Positions 22,912-25,328 of a DNA stretch of 25,328 nucleotides are shown here, piece by piece (the first letter of the stretch is position 1; every line of letters starts with the position of its first letter). The notes under the pieces were generated by a model. The model searched no databases and was not told the DNA's origin. It was given only the letters and a program-made list of their open reading frames with translations. A program made the position numbers and the translations under genes. Source of the DNA: Mariprofundus sp. (GTDB taxonomy: Bacteria > Pseudomonadota > Zetaproteobacteria > Mariprofundales > Mariprofundaceae); assembly GCA_015485035.1 (NCBI GenBank), contig WFUI01000247.1, positions 1 to 25,328 of the forward strand, written 5' to 3'.

Positions 22912-23613
22912 ATGACCGTACATCTCCACCCCAAGACGCCCCTTATTCCGGGCTACCACCCTGTAACCCGGTGGTTACATGCAGCTCTGGTGCTGGGAGT
23001 AGTTTTTCAACTGGTTTGTGCAGCCATGATGACTCATCCCGAGCATGAAGACGCAGGCTTTGTTGCCGTAGTTGTGGCCCATGCTGAAACAGTAAGGGCT
23101 GATGGATACCGGCCTGCCCATAAGAATGATGCGTTCGGGGAGTTGCTGATGGCTGCGCATCGAACAGGTGGTGCACTGGTAGCATTGATTGTGCTGGCAA
23201 ATCTACTGTGGGCTATCATGGCAAGAGGCAAGCCCCGCAAGCGACAGTTTGCTGTACTGTTTTCTGCTGTGCATTGGTCTGAAGCTGTATCGATTGCAAA
23301 GCGACTTCCCCTGATGCTGATGGGAAGAAGTCCATTGCCCGAGCCGGGAAACGCATTGTCCCTTATTTTTGAAATGCTTGGCTTGCTAACAATGGCTGCG
23401 ATGGCATTTACCGGCTCCATAGTATGGAACATGTGGGCCGGCCCCGGCAGCAAGGTTTCAGAGCTGGCGGATTTCTGGATGGAAATCCATGCTGGTATAG
23501 CTGTATTGCTGTTGCTGTATCTGGCAGGTCATGTTTCCATGGCATTGCTGCATATGAGTTCAGGTGATCCGGTGTTTGCCCGAATTCTGCCTTTGGAGAA
23601 AAAGAGTCGATGA
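22912..23613 (+). CDS. Cytochrome b561-like membrane protein
   Basis: The 233-residue protein has four predicted membrane segments and the His pattern of bacterial b561/di-haem b-type cytochromes: H-P-V-T-R-W-L-H (16-23), A-A-H-R-T-G-G (81-87), M-E-I-H-A-G (190-195) and Y-L-A-G-H-V (203-208). His23, His83, His193 and His207 are likely haem ligands. Such proteins pass electrons between quinol and periplasmic partners. Encoded three genes before the end, with CopA two genes downstream, it could supply or accept electrons for copper oxidation (inference). GAGGAA at 22900-22905 precedes the ATG. The stop overlaps the next start (ATGA). Confidence 0.8.
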   Translation: MTVHLHPKTPLIPGYHPVTRWLHAALVLGVVFQLVCAAMMTHPEHEDAGFVAVVVAHAETVRADGYRPAHKNDAFGELLMAAHRTGGALVALIVLANLLWAIMARGKPRKRQFAVLFSAVHWSEAVSIAKRLPLMLMGRSPLPEPGNALSLIFEMLGLLTMAAMAFTGSIVWNMWAGPGSKVSELADFWMEIHAGIAVLLLLYLAGHVSMALLHMSSGDPVFARILPLEKKSR

Positions 23614-24785
23614 AAAATTATATCGTGCATAAATGTTCCGGCAAACCGGAATCCATACCGGTTCGGAAGCTTATTCCGGCGATGACTACGCCGCTGGCTT
23701 CCATTTTCGGCAGCGGGTTTCTGGTCATTATTCCCATTCTGGCCAGCAGCGTCGGACCGTATTCATTGCTGGCAATGTTGGTGGTGGCATTTGTCGCCTT
23801 CCATGCAGGTGCCGTAGTGCGGCACAATATTCTATGTGCGGAACCGGTGCTAGCCGAGGGGCGCAAGCAGACCACGCTGATGCTGGAGCGCTTGTCGGGC
23901 ATTGCTCTTGTGGCTGCATATGTCGTGTCGGTATGCCTGTATATTCATATTCTCAGTGCCTTTGTGCTGGGTGCTTTCGATATGGATACAGAATTCAACA
24001 AAAGCCTGCTGACCACGCTGGTTATCGGAATGATTACCGCGATCGGGATGATGGGTGGTTTAAAACCGCTGGAGAAAATGGAAAGCTGGGCACTGTATGT
24101 GACAATCTTCATTCTGGCCTTGCTGCTGGTCGGTTTCGCCGTGTATGATATCAACAGCTTTCTGGAATCGGGGCGTTTGGCCATGCCGGTGATGCCACAA
24201 CGTACAGGCTGGGAAATGGTAACCATCGTGGCGGGTACGCTGATTGTAGTGCAGGGTTTTGAAACCACCCGTTACCTTGGCCTCAGTTTTGATACCTGGA
24301 CAAGAATTCGCGCCTCACGCTGGTCGCAATATATTTCGCTGACAGTTTATATTGCTTTTGTAGCGCTGGCGCTGCCGATCGTGCCAGTATTAAACGGTGA
24401 ATATGAAGCCAACAGCCTGATTCTTCTGGCCGCAGAGGTAACGGTATTGTTGTCGGCACCGTTGATTGTCGCAGCCGCCTTGTCGCAGTTTTCCGCCGCA
24501 GTGGCAGATACAGTGGCAGCTGCGGCAAATATGGAAGAGGCCACGCACAATCGCGTTAATCAACGCTGGGGTTATTTGCTGGTCGGTGCCACAGCCATGG
24601 CGCTGGCTTGGTCAGGCTCGACATTTGCAATTGTCGCTCTGGCATCGCGGGCCTTCGCGTTATACTACTTGTTGCAATGCTGTGTCGGATTTACGGTCTG
24701 CCACAGTTTTCGTGAACGTTTGAGATTTGTTCTGGTGGGTCTGGCATTACTCTTTGTACTCGTCTTTGCGGTCCCGGCTGGATAG
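23610..24785 (+). CDS. Polytopic membrane protein, LeuT/APC-like transporter (function unknown)
   Basis: The 391-residue protein is almost entirely hydrophobic, with about ten to eleven predicted membrane segments. Near the N-terminus it has T-T-P-L-A-S-I-F-G-S-G-F-L-V-I-I-P, resembling the broken first helix of LeuT/APC-fold transporters, and later Q-G-F-E-T-T-R-Y-L-G. I do not recognise a named family or a metal-binding motif. The ATGA overlap with the cytochrome gene upstream and the 9-base gap to the multicopper oxidase downstream place it in a copper or redox operon. A transporter for copper, amino acids or another small solute is possible. Confidence 0.7.
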   Translation: MKNYIVHKCSGKPESIPVRKLIPAMTTPLASIFGSGFLVIIPILASSVGPYSLLAMLVVAFVAFHAGAVVRHNILCAEPVLAEGRKQTTLMLERLSGIALVAAYVVSVCLYIHILSAFVLGAFDMDTEFNKSLLTTLVIGMITAIGMMGGLKPLEKMESWALYVTIFILALLLVGFAVYDINSFLESGRLAMPVMPQRTGWEMVTIVAGTLIVVQGFETTRYLGLSFDTWTRIRASRWSQYISLTVYIAFVALALPIVPVLNGEYEANSLILLAAEVTVLLSAPLIVAAALSQFSAAVADTVAAAANMEEATHNRVNQRWGYLLVGATAMALAWSGSTFAIVALASRAFALYYLLQCCVGFTVCHSFRERLRFVLVGLALLFVLVFAVPAG

Positions 24786-24794
24786 GAGATAGCG

Positions 24795-25328
24795 ATGAAT
24801 AAACCAGATCAACCATGTATGGACAGACGAGAGTTTGTCAAGGGCCTTGCCACTGCCAGCGCACTGTTGCCACTGGCGACATTCGCTCCTTTTGCATGGG
24901 CCTATGATGGCTCAGCTGAAGGTAGTCCGATGCGTGACAGCACCTTGAGTGGCAGTAGTTTTGATATTGAAATCGCCCCGTTGCCGGTCAACTTCACTGG
25001 TCAGGCAAGTACGGCAACCGCCATCAACGGCTTGTTGCCCGGTCCTGTATTGAAGCTGAAAGAAGGTGATGACGTGACTATCCGCGTTACCAACCGGCTG
25101 GAGGAAATGTGTACTATCCACTGGCACGGCATTATTCTGGATAGCGGCATGGATGGTGTGCCCGGCATCAGTTTTCCCGGCATTGCGCCAGGTGAAACCT
25201 TTGTGCACCGCTTTACCGTGGTGCAGCACGGCACTTACTGGTATCACGCCCATACGCTGGCTGAGCAAACCGGTGTTTATGGGGCGCTGGTGATTGAGCC
25301 GCGTGATGCATCCGATGAAGTACAGGTC
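24795..25328 (+). CDS. copA: CopA-type multicopper oxidase, N-terminal part (cut by window end)
   Basis: The visible 178 residues begin with a Tat signal peptide (D-R-R-E-F-V-K-G, 10-17; cleavage near A-W-A, 34-36). The first cupredoxin domain follows, with I-N-G-L-L-P-G-P, C-T-I-H-W-H-G (His109, His111) and G-T-Y-W-Y-H-A-H (His151, His153). These are two of the four His pairs of the trinuclear copper site. CopA/PcoA-like enzymes oxidise Cu(I) to less toxic Cu(II) in the periplasm. Tat export fits cytoplasmic folding before translocation. The remaining domains and the C-terminal Cys-His ligands lie beyond the window. TAGGAGA precedes the ATG. Confidence 0.9.
   Translation, partial: MNKPDQPCMDRREFVKGLATASALLPLATFAPFAWAYDGSAEGSPMRDSTLSGSSFDIEIAPLPVNFTGQASTATAINGLLPGPVLKLKEGDDVTIRVTNRLEEMCTIHWHGIILDSGMDGVPGISFPGIAPGETFVHRFTVVQHGTYWYHAHTLAEQTGVYGALVIEPRDASDEVQV

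Noticed and set aside
1..25328. CueR/MerR-type promoter, copper P-type ATPase, CusRS genes or transposon ends
   Set aside because: I looked for MerR-type promoters with long spacers, P-type ATPase motifs (DKTGT, CPC), histidine kinase/response regulator genes and terminal repeats; none was found in this window.

Overview
This is a gene-dense, roughly 50% G+C stretch from a Gram-negative bacterium. It has TolC-type outer-membrane components, many lipobox and Sec signal peptides, and a Tat-dependent multicopper oxidase. Gene content fits a proteobacterium, perhaps a chemolithotroph-like gamma-, beta- or zetaproteobacterium, but no gene fixes the taxon. Almost everything from about 0.5 kb to the right end reads on the + strand. 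I see no rRNA, tRNA, CRISPR array, transposase or integrase.

Layout. (1) 2-346: C-terminal end of a signal peptide peptidase SppA-like gene. (2) 519-4603: a small secreted DUF2946-like protein, an orphan F-type ATPase epsilon-like subunit with an unusual Cys-rich insertion, a PPK2 polyphosphate kinase, and a SulP permease fused to STAS and cyclic-nucleotide-binding domains. (3) 4701-14849: a tiny secreted His/Cys protein, a second copy of the DUF2946-like gene, then a copper/silver RND efflux operon: cusC, cusB and two tandem cusA genes. CusB ends in nine perfect GMDMK repeats. (4) 14960-19670: an apparently co-transcribed periplasmic copper-handling group. It holds three Met-rich Ig-like secreted proteins, a CopG/DUF411 lipoprotein, a TlpA-like thioredoxin lipoprotein, a YHS plus HMA-like protein, a divergent PII-like protein, a fourth Ig-like protein, a YHS membrane protein and a DUF5676-like membrane protein. 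(5) 19683-22611: alpha-glucan phosphorylase and transaldolase, which are central carbon metabolism. (6) 22912-25328: a cytochrome b561-like protein, a LeuT/APC-like membrane protein and the start of a CopA-type multicopper oxidase, cut by the window end.

How it may work together (inference). CusCBA and CusA2 would expel Cu(I)/Ag(I) through the envelope. CopA would oxidise periplasmic Cu(I), with the b561-like protein as a possible redox partner. CopG and TlpA-like lipoproteins would manage thiol and copper redox state. The Met/His-rich Ig-like proteins, the 78-residue His/Cys protein and the CusB Met tail would bind copper in the periplasm; no CusF is seen. YHS, HMA-like and PII-like proteins could sense or route metal in the cytosol or at the membrane. 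No CusRS, CopRS, CueR or copper P-type ATPase is in the window, so regulation must come from elsewhere. Possible response-regulator sites, as 11-bp-spaced direct repeats, lie upstream of both DUF2946-like genes and of the 78-residue protein gene.

The most novel-looking parts are the paralogous Met-rich Ig-like family, the Cys-bearing epsilon-like protein, the CHAC-containing PII-like protein and the Met-repeat tail of CusB.
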